A model generated the notes under the pieces. That model was not told the origin of the DNA and ran no database searches. It saw only the letters and a list, made by a program, of their open reading frames with translations. A stretch of DNA of 33,574 nucleotides from an uncultured Coriobacteriia bacterium (GTDB lineage Bacteria > Actinomycetota > Coriobacteriia > Anaerosomatales > PALSA-660): assembly GCA_903831865.1 (NCBI GenBank), contig CAIKZH010000166.1, forward strand, positions 1 through 33,574, read 5' to 3'. A program made the translations under genes and the position numbers. Shown piece after piece: positions 32,684 through 33,574 of this stretch. Numbering within the stretch: the stretch's first letter is position 1; each line of letters opens with the position of its first letter.

Positions 32684-33574
32684 ATGACGACCGCTGAGCG
32701 TGTGCGGATCGAAGACGGCATCACCGCTCGCGTCGACGAGTTCCGCGAGCGGCGCCGCAAGATGAAGGACTCCGACCGCTACTTCTATCTGCAGGCCATC
32801 GCCGGCCCGACCAACCACACCGTGACCATGGCGGACGGACGCGAGATGGTGATGCTCGCCTCGTACAGCTATCTGGGTCTGATCGGGCACCCGCGCATCG
32901 AGGCGGCCGCAAAGGACGCCATCGACCGCTACGGCACGGGCGCGGGCGGCGTGCGGCTGCTCACCGGCACCATGGACCTCCACGAGAGGCTCGAGGAGAG
33001 GATCGCCCGGTTCGTGCGGCGCGAGGACGCGTGCGTGTACTCGTCCGGCTACGTCACCAACATCGCGATCATCACCGCCCTGACCGGGCCGGGCGACCTG
33101 GTGCTGATGGACAAGCTCGACCACGCTTCGATCGTGGACGGCTGCCTGCTCTCCGGCGCGAAGTGGAAGACGTACCGCCACAACGACATGGCCCATCTGG
33201 AGAGACTGCTCCAGGAGGCGCAAGGGTCGACTCGCACGGTGTTGGTCGCAGCCGACTCGGTCTTCTCGATGGACGGCGATGTCATGGACCTGCCCGCGGC
33301 GCGTTCCCTGTGCGATCGCTACGGCGCGAGGCTGATGGTCGACGAGGCCCACTCGATCGGATCACTCGGCGCGACCGGACACGGCGTCGAGGAGCACTTC
33401 GGCATGTACGGGGCCATCGACATCAAGATGGGCACGCTCTCAAAGGCCGTGCCGTCGGTGGGCGGCTACTGCTCGGGCGAGCACGATCTCATCGACTACC
33501 TGCGCCACTACTCGCGGCCCTTCATCTTCTCGGCGGCGCTGCCGCCCGCGCAGACCGCCGCGGCCCTCGAGGCC
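32684..33574 (+). CDS. Alpha-oxoamine synthase family PLP enzyme (BioF/KBL/SPT-like), truncated at window edge
   Basis: My translation from ATG 32684: ...LASYSYLGLIGHPRIEAAAKDAIDRYGTGAGGVRLLTGTMDLHERLEE...LMDKLDHASIVDGC...ADSVFSMDGDVMDL...MVDEAHSIGSLGATGHGV...MGTLSKAVPSVGGYCSG. Missing from the ORF track because it runs off the window. Confidence 0.88.
   Translation, partial: MTTAERVRIEDGITARVDEFRERRRKMKDSDRYFYLQAIAGPTNHTVTMADGREMVMLASYSYLGLIGHPRIEAAAKDAIDRYGTGAGGVRLLTGTMDLHERLEERIARFVRREDACVYSSGYVTNIAIITALTGPGDLVLMDKLDHASIVDGCLLSGAKWKTYRHNDMAHLERLLQEAQGSTRTVLVAADSVFSMDGDVMDLPAARSLCDRYGARLMVDEAHSIGSLGATGHGVEEHFGMYGAIDIKMGTLSKAVPSVGGYCSGEHDLIDYLRHYSRPFIFSAALPPAQTAAALEA

Overview
High-GC, almost fully coding chromosomal window. 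By gene content and order it looks actinobacterial, possibly Coriobacteriia-like; this is inferred from gene order only. Nearly all genes are on the + strand and most are joined by 4-nt or similar stop/start overlaps. Main blocks: (i) pgeF; (ii) a phosphate uptake operon pstS-pstC-pstA-pstB-phoU; (iii) a cell-division/housekeeping cluster yggS-sepF-proC-yggT-divIVA-DUF167; (iv) an isoleucine T-box leader and ileS; (v) a TraR/DksA-type zinc protein, lspA and an RluD-type pseudouridine synthase; (vi) an OmpR-type response regulator and histidine kinase; (vii) a PyrR-regulated de novo UMP operon pyrR-pyrB-pyrC-carA-[tandem Usp]-carB-pyrK-pyrD-pyrF-pyrE; (viii) mihF-gmk-rpoZ; (ix) thiI, an ABC-2 type exporter and a truncated alpha-oxoamine synthase. 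I saw no rRNA, tRNA, CRISPR array, IS element or prophage. I did not find a clear, wholly new multi-gene system. The best second-look items are the tandem universal stress protein translationally coupled between carA and carB, the pst-phoU operon sitting inside the usual pgeF-yggS-sepF neighbourhood, two RNA leaders (Ile T-box, PyrR attenuator), and several small unannotated cis-elements and repeats.
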